DNA of 64,000 nt from Marinobacterium_A aestuariivivens. Its GTDB lineage: Bacteria; Pseudomonadota; Gammaproteobacteria; Pseudomonadales; Balneatricaceae. A program made the position numbers and the translations under genes. The notes under the pieces were generated by a model, which saw nothing but the letters and a program-made list of their open reading frames with translations, was not told the DNA's origin and did no database searches. The stretch is from the NCBI RefSeq assembly GCF_042661465.1, contig NZ_JBHSWE010000001.1, positions 1,984,001 to 2,048,000 of the forward strand, in the 5' to 3' direction. This document shows positions 27,848 to 36,060 of the stretch, piece by piece; position 1 is the first letter of the stretch; each line of letters begins with the position of its first letter.

Positions 27848-27923
27848 CCCGGATAGCTCAGTCGGTAGAGCAGGGGATTGAAAATCCCCGTGTCGGTGGT
27901 TCGATTCCGCCTCCGGGCACCAC
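27848..27923 (+). tRNA. tRNA-Phe (anticodon GAA)
   Basis: 76-nt cloverleaf. Acceptor GCCCGGA pairs with TCCGGGC, the D arm is GCTCAGTCGGTAGAGC and the anticodon stem GGGGA/TCCCC encloses TTGAAAA. The T arm is GGTGGTTCGATTCCGCC and CCA is encoded. It has its own promoter and terminator. Confidence 0.98.
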
Positions 27924-27932
27924 CTGATTCTA

Positions 27933-27963
27933 AGGCCTAGTCATATGACTGGGCCTTTTTCGT
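27933..27963 (+). terminator. Terminator of tRNA-Phe
   Basis: AAGGCC(T)AGTCATATGACT(G)GGCCTT forms a long stem followed by TTTTTC. Confidence 0.88.
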
Positions 27964-27987
27964 TTCTGGATCGACCGCTGTGCGTCA

Positions 27988-28147
27988 TCGAACCGGGGTT
28001 CGATTGTCAGCCACGTCCCTGTGGCTGACCCTTCGGGCTAACGCGCAAATTTGTTCCAGACAAATTTGTACTGGATACCATCCATGGTATCCACCCTGCG
28101 GGTTATCGCCGCAAGCGACGATATGCCAAATCGTTCCCGACGATTTA
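27988..28147 (-). other. Second array of consecutive hairpins, GGA in most loops
   Basis: Six inverted repeats lie in 160 bp. Four, read on the minus strand, have GGA in the loop: GTCAGCCAC-AGGGAC-GTGGCTGAC (28007-28030), CAAATTTGT-CTGGA-ACAAATTTG (28047-28069), TGGATACCA-TGGA-TGGTATCCA (28073-28094) and AAATCGT-CGGGA-ACGATTT (28129-28147). ATCGAACC/GGTTCGAT (27988-28005) and TCGC/GCGA complete the set. It lies downstream of the LysR gene on the minus strand. The remaining bases of 27964-28297 hold no gene. Confidence 0.8.
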
Positions 28148-28183
28148 GTCCGCCTCCAGTCCACCTGTTAGTCGAGACTGCCG

Positions 28184-28249
28184 TAGGGTGCCAATAAGCG
28201 AAGCGCATTGCACCATCCCCGGAATTCGCTGCGCTCATTCCAGGCTACC
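28184..28249. repeat. Dispersed 66-bp palindromic repeat, copy 1
   Basis: It begins GTAGGGTGCCAATAAGCGAA and ends CATTCCAGGCTAC. A near-identical inverted copy is at 48957-49019. Both copies lie about 230-260 bp from a tRNA gene. Confidence 0.88.
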
Positions 28250-28297
28250 TTCGAGCGTCCGCTAGTTGGAACGCGCGCAGCGAATTCCGACAAAGGG

Positions 28298-29197
28298 TCA
28301 ACCGCTGGCCTCGTCGCCCCGGTAACCCTCGATCCTTTCCATGATGAAATCGATGAACAGCCGCACTTTGGCGGGCAGGTACTTGCGGTGCGGATAGAGC
28401 ATCTGCACCTCGCGAGACTGAGGTCGGTAGTCGGGCAAAAGCGAAACGAGGCGCTGTTTCTCCAGGGCATCGTCAACGACATAGTGGGGAAGGTTGGCGA
28501 TCCCGATACCGGCGGCCACGGCATCGGCGGCGGTCCGAAGCTCGTCGAAGATGAGTCGCGGTCTGATCTGCAACTCGTGCGACGTGCCCTCCCGGTCCGT
28601 GAAGATCCAGCTTGGCGAACGCCTGGAAGCGATTATCGGATAGCGGGCAAGGTCTTCCAGACTGGCCGGCATGCCAAGACGTTCGACCAGGTCCGGACTG
28701 GCGCACAGGCAGAAGCGGGAGCTGAACAGGGGGCGGGAGATCCAGTCGGGAATACCGATCTCGCCAATGCGAAAGGCAATATCGACGCCTTCATCCTTAA
28801 GGTCGATATTGCGGTTGAGCAGCATCAGGTCCAGCTCGATACCCGGATGCTCGGTCATGAACTCGAAGAACCAGGGATTGAGCAGCTCGTTCGCCAGGCT
28901 CACCGGGGCGGTGATCTTAAGCTTGCCGCTCGGCGAGGTCAGCTCGCTGTCGATGCCGGAGGTCGCGTCCACCAGGTCCGCATACAGCGAATGGCAGCGG
29001 TTGTAGAACAGCCGACCGGCCTCCGTCAGCGACAGCTTGCGTGCGCTGCGGTAGAGCAGCTTGTAGCCCAGGTCCTCCTCGAGCTGCTGTATCCGGCGAC
29101 TGAGGGTCGAGGTCGGAATCTGCAGCTCGGTGGCGGCTGCGATATAGCTGCCCCGCTCGACCACCCTGACGAACAGATATAGATTCTGGAAGTCCAT
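28298..29197 (-). CDS. LysR-family transcriptional regulator
   Basis: 299 residues. The winged helix-turn-helix reads MDFQNLYLFVRVVERGSYIA then IPTSTLSRRIQQLEEDLGYK. The effector domain follows (LKITAPVSLANELLNPWFFE), of the AaeR/DmlR-like subgroup. It is divergent from the GlcG-like and luciferase-like genes with a 104-bp shared promoter region, so it probably controls them. The ligand is unknown. Confidence 0.9.
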   Translation of the reverse strand: MDFQNLYLFVRVVERGSYIAAATELQIPTSTLSRRIQQLEEDLGYKLLYRSARKLSLTEAGRLFYNRCHSLYADLVDATSGIDSELTSPSGKLKITAPVSLANELLNPWFFEFMTEHPGIELDLMLLNRNIDLKDEGVDIAFRIGEIGIPDWISRPLFSSRFCLCASPDLVERLGMPASLEDLARYPIIASRRSPSWIFTDREGTSHELQIRPRLIFDELRTAADAVAAGIGIANLPHYVVDDALEKQRLVSLLPDYRPQSREVQMLYPHRKYLPAKVRLFIDFIMERIEGYRGDEASG

Positions 29198-29301
29198 CGC
29201 GTCATCCCAAATACGGAATTTGATCTCCCAAAGATACCTGTAAATTTCGCTTTTCGCATTTTATAGAATACTCCGAAGCCATTACCGGAGATAGAAGCCC
29301 C

Positions 29302-29702
29302 ATGACAGCCCTGACAGAGGCTCTTGCCACCGCGCTTATCGAAAGAGCCGAAGAAAAAGCCAGGGAGATCGGCGTCAGTGTCTGTATCGCCATAACCGAC
29401 AGCGGCGCTCATCTTGCCGCCTTCAAGCGCATGGACGGGTCCTTCACCGGCTCGATCGATGTCGCCATCGGCAAGGCCCGGACCTCATCGCTGTTTCCGC
29501 TGCCTTCCGGCGATTTCGGCAGCCTGATCCGGCGCGAACAGCTGACCGGCATGGAGCTTTCCAACCAGGGGCTGATCGGCTTTGCGGGCGGCCAGCCCTG
29601 CGCATCGAAAACGCCCTGATCGGGGCGATCGGCATCTCCGGTGCAACGGCCGAGCAGGACGACACCATCGCCCGCCACGCAATCGCCGAGGTGACCACAT
29701 GA
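29302..29702 (+). CDS. GlcG/HbpS-family (DUF336) protein, frame-broken
   Basis: Restored length is 133 residues. The family pattern is clear: EKAREIGVSVCIAITDSGAH, FKRMDGSFTGSIDVAIGKAR, and after the break LRIENALIGAIGISGATAEQ. One C is missing in GCCCTGCG near 29599-29601. Members bind haem or cobalamin-like cofactors or accompany oxidoreductases; the function here is unassigned. The stop overlaps the start of the luciferase-like gene by four bases, so the two are one operon. Confidence 0.85.
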
Positions 29703-30733
29703 CGGCATTGAAACTCAGCATTGTCGACCAGTCGCCGGTCCACGACGACAAGACCCAGGCGGCGGCGCTGTCGGACAGCGTCAGGCTCGCCCGGCTGGCG
29801 GACGGTCTCGGCTACCATAGATTCTGGGTCGCCGAGCATCACGGCACGCCCTCCTATGCCAGCTCCGCACCCGAAATCCTGATCGGGCAGATCGCCGCCG
29901 GCACGCAACGAATCCGGGTCGGCAGCGGCGGGGTCATGCTGTCCCACTACAGTCCCTACAAGGTCGCCGAAGTGTTTCGCACCCTGGAGGCCCTGTTTCC
30001 CGGCAGAATCGATCTCGGGGTCGGGCGTGCGCCCGGCGGTGCCGGGCAGACGGGCGCGGCTCTGGCCTATCCCGATCTGCCGACGCCTGTGAACCACTTT
30101 CCCTACCTGCTGGAGGCCCTGACCGGCTTCATCGACGGAGGTCTGCCCGAGGGGCACGCCTTCGATAACCTGCCGACAACCCCGCAAGGAGGCGATACCC
30201 GGCCGCAGCTCTGGGCGCTCGGCTCCAGCGACGGCAGTATCGAGCTGGCGGCGCAGCTGGGCTGGGGATTCGTGCTGGCACTGTTCATCGGCACCCACGA
30301 GCGTCCGGCGGACATCATCAGCCGCTACCGCAAACTGTACCGTCCGCGACCGGACACCGTCGGCACGCAAGGCAGCGCCATGACGGCCAGCGCCGTCATC
30401 TGCGCCGAAACCGCCGAGGAGTCGGAACTGCTCGCGGCCTCCCATACCTACTGGAAGCTGCAGGCGCATCGCCACGGCATTCGTGAAGGGATCCTGCCGC
30501 CCGAACGCTGCATGGACCTGTACGCCAGGCTGTCGCCCTCCGACAAGGCGTTCTTTGACGCGACCCGCGACAGCATGATTACCGGTACGCCGGAACAGTG
30601 CCGGGCACAACTGGAAGCCCAGGCCGAGTATTACGGCGTAGACGAAATACTGATCGTGGCGGTTACCCACAGCTTCGAGAAACGCTGCGAGAGCTACCGC
30701 AAGCTGGCGGCCGCATTCGACCTCGGCGCGTAA
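29699..30733 (+). CDS. Luciferase-like FMN-dependent monooxygenase
   Basis: 344-residue TIM-barrel flavoprotein of the bacterial luciferase superfamily (MsnO8-type LLM oxidoreductase). It opens with MTALKLSIVDQSPVHDDKTQ. Family segments are FWVAEHHGTPSYASSAPEIL, VGSGGVMLSHYSPYKVAEVF and GRIDLGVGRAPGG. It would oxidise an organic substrate with reduced flavin and oxygen. ATG 29699 overlaps the GlcG-like stop. It is likely regulated by the divergent LysR protein. Confidence 0.9.
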   Translation: MTALKLSIVDQSPVHDDKTQAAALSDSVRLARLADGLGYHRFWVAEHHGTPSYASSAPEILIGQIAAGTQRIRVGSGGVMLSHYSPYKVAEVFRTLEALFPGRIDLGVGRAPGGAGQTGAALAYPDLPTPVNHFPYLLEALTGFIDGGLPEGHAFDNLPTTPQGGDTRPQLWALGSSDGSIELAAQLGWGFVLALFIGTHERPADIISRYRKLYRPRPDTVGTQGSAMTASAVICAETAEESELLAASHTYWKLQAHRHGIREGILPPERCMDLYARLSPSDKAFFDATRDSMITGTPEQCRAQLEAQAEYYGVDEILIVAVTHSFEKRCESYRKLAAAFDLGA

Positions 30734-30900
30734 GGACCAAAGCCCGAAACCGGCGGGCACCTCGGTGCCGAATTGACACCCCTGATGGGCTGCGCGACGC
30801 CCTGACTGCAGAGGGATCGGATATCCCGTGCACCAGCGTCGCTCAACCCATCCTCTCATAGCTTAGTCAACTCCTGTTTCTCACTGTTTTACGGTGTCTC

Positions 30901-30973
30901 TTGGCAACACGGATTTGTGACCTGCGGTTAGACTGCTGCAGATTGAGGTCCGTGTTGTTTGCCAGGGTGCCAA
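30901..30973 (-). ncRNA. Candidate structured RNA in the IS110 3' flank
   Basis: TTGGCA (30901) pairs with TGCCAA (30968-30973). Inside it, CAACACGGA (30905-30913) pairs with TCCGTGTTG (30949-30957), enclosing a 35-base loop. IS110-family elements encode a bridge RNA in a long non-coding end. Position and folding fit, but the assignment is inference. Confidence 0.4.
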
Positions 30974-31250
30974 GAGCGGTCTTTCTGTCCCGGATTGACC
31001 TTCATGGGGTACGCCTAACCTCTCAGTATCGGATGTCCGCTTGGTGGCATCGACTCAGTTACCTTGGGCATGTCGGTCCATGAAGTATCCCGGGGCGTGC
31101 CTCGTGACTCCGGAAGGGCCTGCAAGGGCCTCAGGATGGGTCGAAGGTCACGCCCAAGGACACAAAGGGTTGCTCGTATCGTCTGGTGTTAACGCATGGT
31201 CGATTGCTTCCGTTCGGTTGTAGCGTTTGGCGCCATTGTCGACTCAGTCG

Positions 31251-32524
31251 TCAGGCCGCCTTGAGTGCGGGTAGCGCCGCGACATTGAACAAGCGGTTCG
31301 GATCAAAGATCGCTCCGCGCCCGACGTGCCAGAGTGCCCGCACCAGCTTGCGCATGATGGCGGTGATCGCCTTGCTCTTGCTGCCACCATCCCGTTGCGC
31401 CTTTGCCTCGGCCCAATGCTTCACCACCCGGTTGTGTTTGAGCCACCTGAGCGCCGCCCAGTACAGGTAGCGGCGGGCAATACTGGGGCCGCGCTTGGTG
31501 ATCTTCAGCTGACCCTTGTGTTTGCCGCTGCTGCGCTCTTTCAGGTTGAGGCCCAGTGCCTTCAGGTAATGGGCCGCACTGGGATAGTCCTGTGGCGAGC
31601 CTAGCTCAGCCAGCAGCATCAGGGCTGTGACACGGCCCACGACGGTGTGCAGGCGTGACAGCATCTCATCATCGGCCAGGCGGGCCTCCAGACGCCGCTC
31701 CAGCTCCCTAATCGCCAAACGCTGGGCCAGCAGGTCCTCGGCCAGTGTCTGCAGCAGGTACCGCTCGGCGTCCTCGCACGCCCTCCCAATGGTGGTCTCG
31801 GCACTGGCCAGCAGCTGTGCGCTGGTCTCGGGCTTCAACCCGGAGCGCCCGGTTCGGCACATCAGCTGCAGCGCCTCCTCCGGAGCTGCCCGCACGGCGG
31901 CAGGAGAGCCGTAGTGTGCCAAGGTTTGCAGCAGCGTGACGGAGTCCAGTGACAGGATGTGGGGCGCCTCCGGCCAGTGCCGGGCCAGTAGCGCCTCCAG
32001 CCGATTCAGGCTGCGCTGGCTGCGTTCCTGGTACATCTCCAACAACTTCAGCTCGGCTTTCAACTCGCGTTGCTGTGCCGTCGGCTCGATCCAGCGCTCG
32101 GTGTTATTTTCCGGTGCAGCCGGCCGATGACGTAGCAGGCCTTGGCATCGTGCATGCTAGGCACGCCATCGTAGAGTTCCGCCGCCTTATTAGTGCGATT
32201 GGGGGCCGCTCGGTAGACCGGGATCCGGGCCTGATGCAGCAGATCGAATAGCGGGTCGCCATAGGTGCCGGTCGGCTCCATGACGACCACGAAGTTCATG
32301 CCTGCCAGCTGCGCCTGCAGCGTCTCCACCAGGGCCCGTGTCTGGAGCGGGTGCTTCCAGCGCAGGATGACGTGCATCTGACGATCAGGCGTCATCAGGG
32401 TGGCGTAGAAGTCAATCTTGGCAACATCGACAGCCACCACGACCGGCTGGTTCTTCAGCTTCTCACGGACATTGGCCCAGTCAACATCTTGCAAAGCTGT
32501 GCTGCGAAATTTACGCTTGCTCAT
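31251..32524 (-). CDS. IS110-family DEDD recombinase, frame-broken
   Basis: Two frames together make 424 residues. The RuvC-like N domain begins DVAKIDFYATLMTPDRQMHV and continues FVVVMEPTGTYGDPLFDLLH and APNRTNKAAELYDGVPSMHD. The C-terminal transposase domain (HTVVGRVTALMLLAELGSPQ, KHKGQLKITKRGPSIARRYL) contains the conserved serine region. One G is missing near 32112-32116 in CCGGAAAATAAC; restoring it reads HRENNTERWIEPTAQQREL. With that base the recombinase would be complete and possibly active. Confidence 0.92.
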
Positions 32525-32694
32525 CTGGGGGACACCTTCTGCTTCCTTACTTCGCTTGGAACGGGTCGTTATTTCGATGACGACCCTCGAGGGTCCCCCT
32601 TCCTACCAGAATTTCTCCCCAGTTATAACTGACTACTATTTGGTTCGTGTGAACTGGCATACACTGAATCCGGACGGCCCTGGAAGCGGATGCG

Positions 32695-33324
32695 ATGCTC
32701 GACGAATACTGCGAACGCCTCGGTCCCGGCCTGCTGGCCGAGCCGCTGAACGTGCTGAGCAACCTGGCGTTTTTCATCGCCGCCTGGTACCTGTGGCGGC
32801 TCGCGAACACGCGGGGTGGCGCCGGCGCCGAGGGCGGCCTCCTGCTTGGGCTGCTCGTCTGCATCGGCAGCGGCAGCAGTCTCTACCATACCTTCGCGAC
32901 GCACTGGGCACGCTGGCTGGACGTCATCCCGATCCTGCTGTTTCAGCTCTTCTTTCTGTGGCTCTATGCACGCAGGATCATCGGCCTGGGTCGGTTGTGG
33001 ATCTGCGTCCTCGAAGGGCTGTTTCTGGCGGCCGGTGCCCTGATGTACCTGGACCCGACACTGCTGAACCGCTCGATCCTCTACCTGCCGGCGCTGGCCT
33101 TTTTGCTCGGTCTCGGGCTCTGGCACCGCAGGCATGCGCGGGAGCCCCGGCTGCTGCTGCTGTCCGCTGCCGTCTTCCTGCTGTCACTGACGTTCCGTAC
33201 CCTGGATCTTGCGCTTTGTGACCGGCTGACCGTTGGCACCCACTTCCTCTGGCACCTGCTCAATGGCCTGGTCCTCTACCTGGCCGTTCGGGCCTGGCTG
33301 GTGAACCGTCCGCCTGCCCGTTGA
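32695..33324 (+). CDS. Ceramidase-like membrane hydrolase (CREST superfamily)
   Basis: 209 residues with about seven membrane helices. Family signatures are CERLGPGLLAEPLNVLSNLA at the N terminus, then SGSSLYHTFATHWARWLDVI (serine, histidine and aspartate of the putative metal site). GTHFLWHLLNGLVLYL near the C terminus carries the paired histidines. Alkaline ceramidases cleave the amide of ceramide, but in bacteria lacking ceramide the substrate is unclear. The IS110 element lies just upstream and may affect its promoter. Confidence 0.82.
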   Translation: MLDEYCERLGPGLLAEPLNVLSNLAFFIAAWYLWRLANTRGGAGAEGGLLLGLLVCIGSGSSLYHTFATHWARWLDVIPILLFQLFFLWLYARRIIGLGRLWICVLEGLFLAAGALMYLDPTLLNRSILYLPALAFLLGLGLWHRRHAREPRLLLLSAAVFLLSLTFRTLDLALCDRLTVGTHFLWHLLNGLVLYLAVRAWLVNRPPAR

Positions 33325-33326
33325 AC

Positions 33327-33569
33327 TGTGGGTAATCAGACTGTGAATAACTTCGAACCGGCTGCTCGTTGAAACTGCACACAATAACTGTTTGCGGTTC
33401 TGTGCATAAGCTTGTGACAAGCGTCTGACAGTTACCCACAAAGCCCGCTGTCACTGGGGCTGAGAAAATTGATCAACAGATCGTCCAATCCGGGAAAAAA
33501 GACCTGTGGAAAAAGGTCCGGCGAAGGGCTGCGGGCATCATACCCACAGTTTCCACAGAGTTATCCAAC
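33327..33569. other. DnaA-box-rich spacer, copy A
   Basis: Intergenic between the ceramidase-like gene and lrp. TTATTCACA (as TGTGAATAA, 33342-33350) and TTATGCACA (TGTGCATAA, 33401-33409) match the DnaA-box consensus TTWTNCACA. Near-boxes are at 33327, 33432, 33541 and 33561. It also has AAATTGATCAACAGA (33466-33480) and the hairpin GACCTGTGGAAAAAGGTC (33501-33518). The same parts recur in order at 35753-35985. Confidence 0.7.
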
Positions 33570-33588
33570 GCGAAGCATCGATGAGCGA

Positions 33589-34035
33589 TTACATATCCCA
33601 CTCTTTCATGACGATATGAGTCTTGACCCGCACCATCTTGGGAAACTGTTCGATGATGGCCCGGATCTCCAGCAGACGTTCCATCGTAGCGGTCTCGACG
33701 TAGAGCAGCATGTCGGTCTCGCCGCTGATGCCGCAGCAGCGTTTGACCTCGGGCAGCGTACGGATCTGCGCCACATACTCCTCGCAACGGCTGTTCCGGT
33801 AGACCAGTTCCAGAAAGGCCCGCACCGCCGGGCGCTCGGGCGAAGCGATGCGGGCATGATAGCCACGGATGATTTCCTGCTGCTCGAGATGGCGGATGCG
33901 CTCGCTGACCGCCGTGCGCGACAGGTTGACCTCGCGCGCGATCCGGGCGACGGGCATCCTGGCGTCGTTGCGCAGCAGGGCGAGAATCTGGTGGTCGAAC
34001 TTGTCCAAGGTGTTTTTCCGATGCCGATTGTCCAT
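33589..34035 (-). CDS. Lrp/AsnC-family transcriptional regulator
   Basis: 148 residues. The DNA-binding domain is LDKFDHQILALLRNDARMPV then VARIAREVNLSRTAVSERIR. The RAM ligand domain is FLELVYRNSRCEEYVAQIRT then GISGETDMLLYVETATMERL. ATG 34035 is chosen because the HTH then starts at the usual distance. It is divergent from a YjeH-type amino-acid exporter, the classic context for an Lrp-like regulator sensing amino-acid excess. Confidence 0.92.
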   Translation of the reverse strand: MDNRHRKNTLDKFDHQILALLRNDARMPVARIAREVNLSRTAVSERIRHLEQQEIIRGYHARIASPERPAVRAFLELVYRNSRCEEYVAQIRTLPEVKRCCGISGETDMLLYVETATMERLLEIRAIIEQFPKMVRVKTHIVMKEWDM

Positions 34036-34236
34036 TGTCCCGGCGGCGATACGCCGCCTGACAGATCGTCGCCGGTTTCCGACGATGTGCCGGTCAATGA
34101 CGCCGCTTTGCCAGCTCCGCATCCGCCGGGGGCTCCCTAATATATATCAGCAACCTCCCAACACCTATGGACCGGGCTTTCGCGCCGTGCCGGCGTTCGT
34201 GGGGAGGGCAACAACTATCCGATCGAGAACCCGACC

Positions 34237-35528
34237 ATGAGCCGTTTGACCCAGGAACTGAGCCTTCTGCAGGGGATCGGTCTGCTGACCACCTCGCTGC
34301 TCGGTACAGGCATATTCATCGTTCCCGCCGTTGCCGCGAGTCTGGCCGGCCAGGCCTCGCTCTGGGCCTGGCCGCTGCTGATCCTGCTGGTGCTGCCCAT
34401 CGCCTTCACCTTCGCCCAGTTGGGCAGGCGCTACCCGCATGCCGGCGGAGCCCTGCCCTGATCGGTCGCGCCTTCGGTGCCCGCATGGAGCTGGCCACAG
34501 CCTTCCTGTTCCTGGCGGTGATACCCGTGGGGCTGCCGGCGGCCCTGAAGATCGCCACCGGTTTCGGCCACGCGCTCTTCGATCTCACGCCGCTGCGCGA
34601 ATTGCTCGTCCAGCTTGCGACCCTGGGCCTTATGCTGCTGCTCGGTCAACGCCCGGCCCGCGCCTCCGGCCTGGTACAGACCGCGATCGCCGTGCTTATC
34701 ACCGCCACCGTGGTATCGGTCTGGTGGCGAGGCGGATTGCCGCGGGAGTCGCAGGCGCTGCTGCCGGTGACGAATCTGGAGTGGCAGGCGATCCCGGCCG
34801 CACTGGCGGTGATGTTCTGGTGTTTCGTCGGCATCGAGGCCTTTACCCATCTGGGCGAGGAGTTCAGGCATCCGCAACGGGACTTCCCGCTGGCATTGCT
34901 GGCCGGCGTGCTGCTGGCGGGCCTGGTGTACTGGGGCGCTTCGGTGGCCGTTCTGAGTTTCGGCACCTACGGCGACGAACAAGGCAACGCCACCTCGCTG
35001 CCGCAACTGCTGACGCTGTTGTGGGGAGACGGGCTGAGCTGGCTGGCGGCGTTAATCGGCTACCTGGCCTGTTTCGCCTCGATCAATATCTATCTGCAGG
35101 GGTTCGCACGCCTGGTCTGGAGTCTGGCCGACGAGGGCAAACTGCCGCGGGCGCTGGCGCTGCGCAACGGCCAGGGGGTACCGGCGCGGGCGCTGGCGCT
35201 GGTAACGGCCGGTTGCGGCTGTTTCGTGCTGTTGTCCTGGTGGCAATCGCTCTCCATCGAAGAGCTGATCCGCTATGCCAACGGCAACTTCGTGCTGGTC
35301 TATCTGCTGAGCATGGCGACAGGCTGCGTCCTGCTCAGGGGCGTCTGGCGCCTGCTGGCCGCGATCAGCACCCTGTTGTGCGGCCTGACGCTGGCACTGC
35401 TCGGTATCCAGATGCTCTACGCACTCGGATTATTGGCCCTGTTCCTCGTGCTCGGCAGAGTCTGGCCGAGCGGTCTGTTCGCACCGGGGCGGCGCTCCTA
35501 CCGGGAAAGCCGTGGCACCTTGCCGTAG
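34237..35528 (+). CDS. yjeH: YjeH-type amino-acid exporter (APC family), frame-broken
   Basis: Restored length is 430 residues and about 12 helices. The start MSRLTQELSLLQGIGLLTTS is close to E. coli YjeH, an L-methionine and branched-chain amino-acid exporter. FLFLAVIPVGLPAALKIATG follows. One base is missing near 34452-34456 (HAGGA-x-ALIGRAFGAR). The last about 17 residues (FAPGRRSYRESRGTLP) are encoded by the first copy of a 92-bp tandem repeat and replace the natural C terminus. Divergent from lrp. Confidence 0.88.
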
Positions 35529-35740
35529 GAGCCTCGCCCCCGAGGCGAACAACGTTGGCACAGAGGTCGTTCGCACCGGGGCGGCGCTCCTACCGGGAAA
35601 GCCGTGGCACCTTGCCGTAGGAGCCTCGCCCCCGAGGCGAACAACGTTGGCACAGAGGTCATTCGCACCGGGGCGGCGTTCCTACAGGGAAAGCCGCAGC
35701 ACCTTGCCGCAGGAGCCTCGCCCCCGAGGCGAACGAAGTC
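35478..35740. repeat. 92-bp tandem repeat, three copies, each an inverted pair
   Basis: Copies start at 35478, 35570 and 35662 (exactly 92 bp apart); the third is incomplete and more diverged. Each holds TTCGCACCGGGGCGG...CTCCTAC and, facing it, GTAGGAGCCTCGCCCCCGAGG. The unit is thus an imperfect palindrome like paired REP sequences. The first copy encodes the YjeH C terminus and stop. Confidence 0.92.
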
Positions 35741-35752
35741 CGCAATATATGC

Positions 35753-35985
35753 TGTGCATAAAACGCCTGTACATAACTGGCTCAGAAAACAGCTTTAAAC
35801 TATGCACAGTATCTGTTGGCGATATTGTGCATAACCCTTTGACAACCCCCTTGAAGTATCCTGCAAGGCCCGTTTCTAAAGGCTTTGTGGAAATTGATCA
35901 ACAGACCAGCCAGATATGAAAAAACCGGCCTGTGGAAAACACCGGCCGGCAAAGGGTGAGACTTGATACTCAGCTTATCCACAGA
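35753..35985. other. DnaA-box-rich spacer, copy B
   Basis: Perfect DnaA boxes: TGTGCATAA at 35753-35761 and 35826-35834 (reverse of TTATGCACA) and TTATCCACA at 35975-35983. Near-boxes are at 35769 and 35801. AAATTGATCAACAGA (35891-35905) and the hairpin CCGGCCTGTGGAAAACACCGGCCGG (35935-region) mirror copy A. It lies between the 92-bp repeats and phoA; no gene is seen in 35529-36060. Confidence 0.7.
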
Positions 35986-36060
35986 GTTGTCCCGGATAGC
36001 ATTGATCAGGGGGAATACTCTGAAGCAACCCCGCCCTGGCGGCGGGCAGGTCTACGTCGC

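Larger units (their letters stand above)
30870..32640 (-). mobile_element. IS110-family insertion sequence, edges approximate
   Basis: One recombinase gene (31251-32524) is flanked by unusually long non-coding DNA: about 380 bp on its 3' side and about 110 bp on its 5' side. IS110 elements lack terminal inverted repeats, so exact ends cannot be placed by eye. The element sits between the luciferase-like gene and the ceramidase-like gene. No gene is seen in the 30734-31250 flank. Confidence 0.75.

Noticed and set aside
35478..35740. CRISPR array (92-bp units)
   Set aside because: Direct tandem copies without spacers; REP-like palindrome.
33327..35985. Chromosomal replication origin
   Set aside because: DnaA boxes are present, but no dnaA, dnaN, rpmH, gidA or A+T-rich unwinding region lies beside them, so oriC is not supported.
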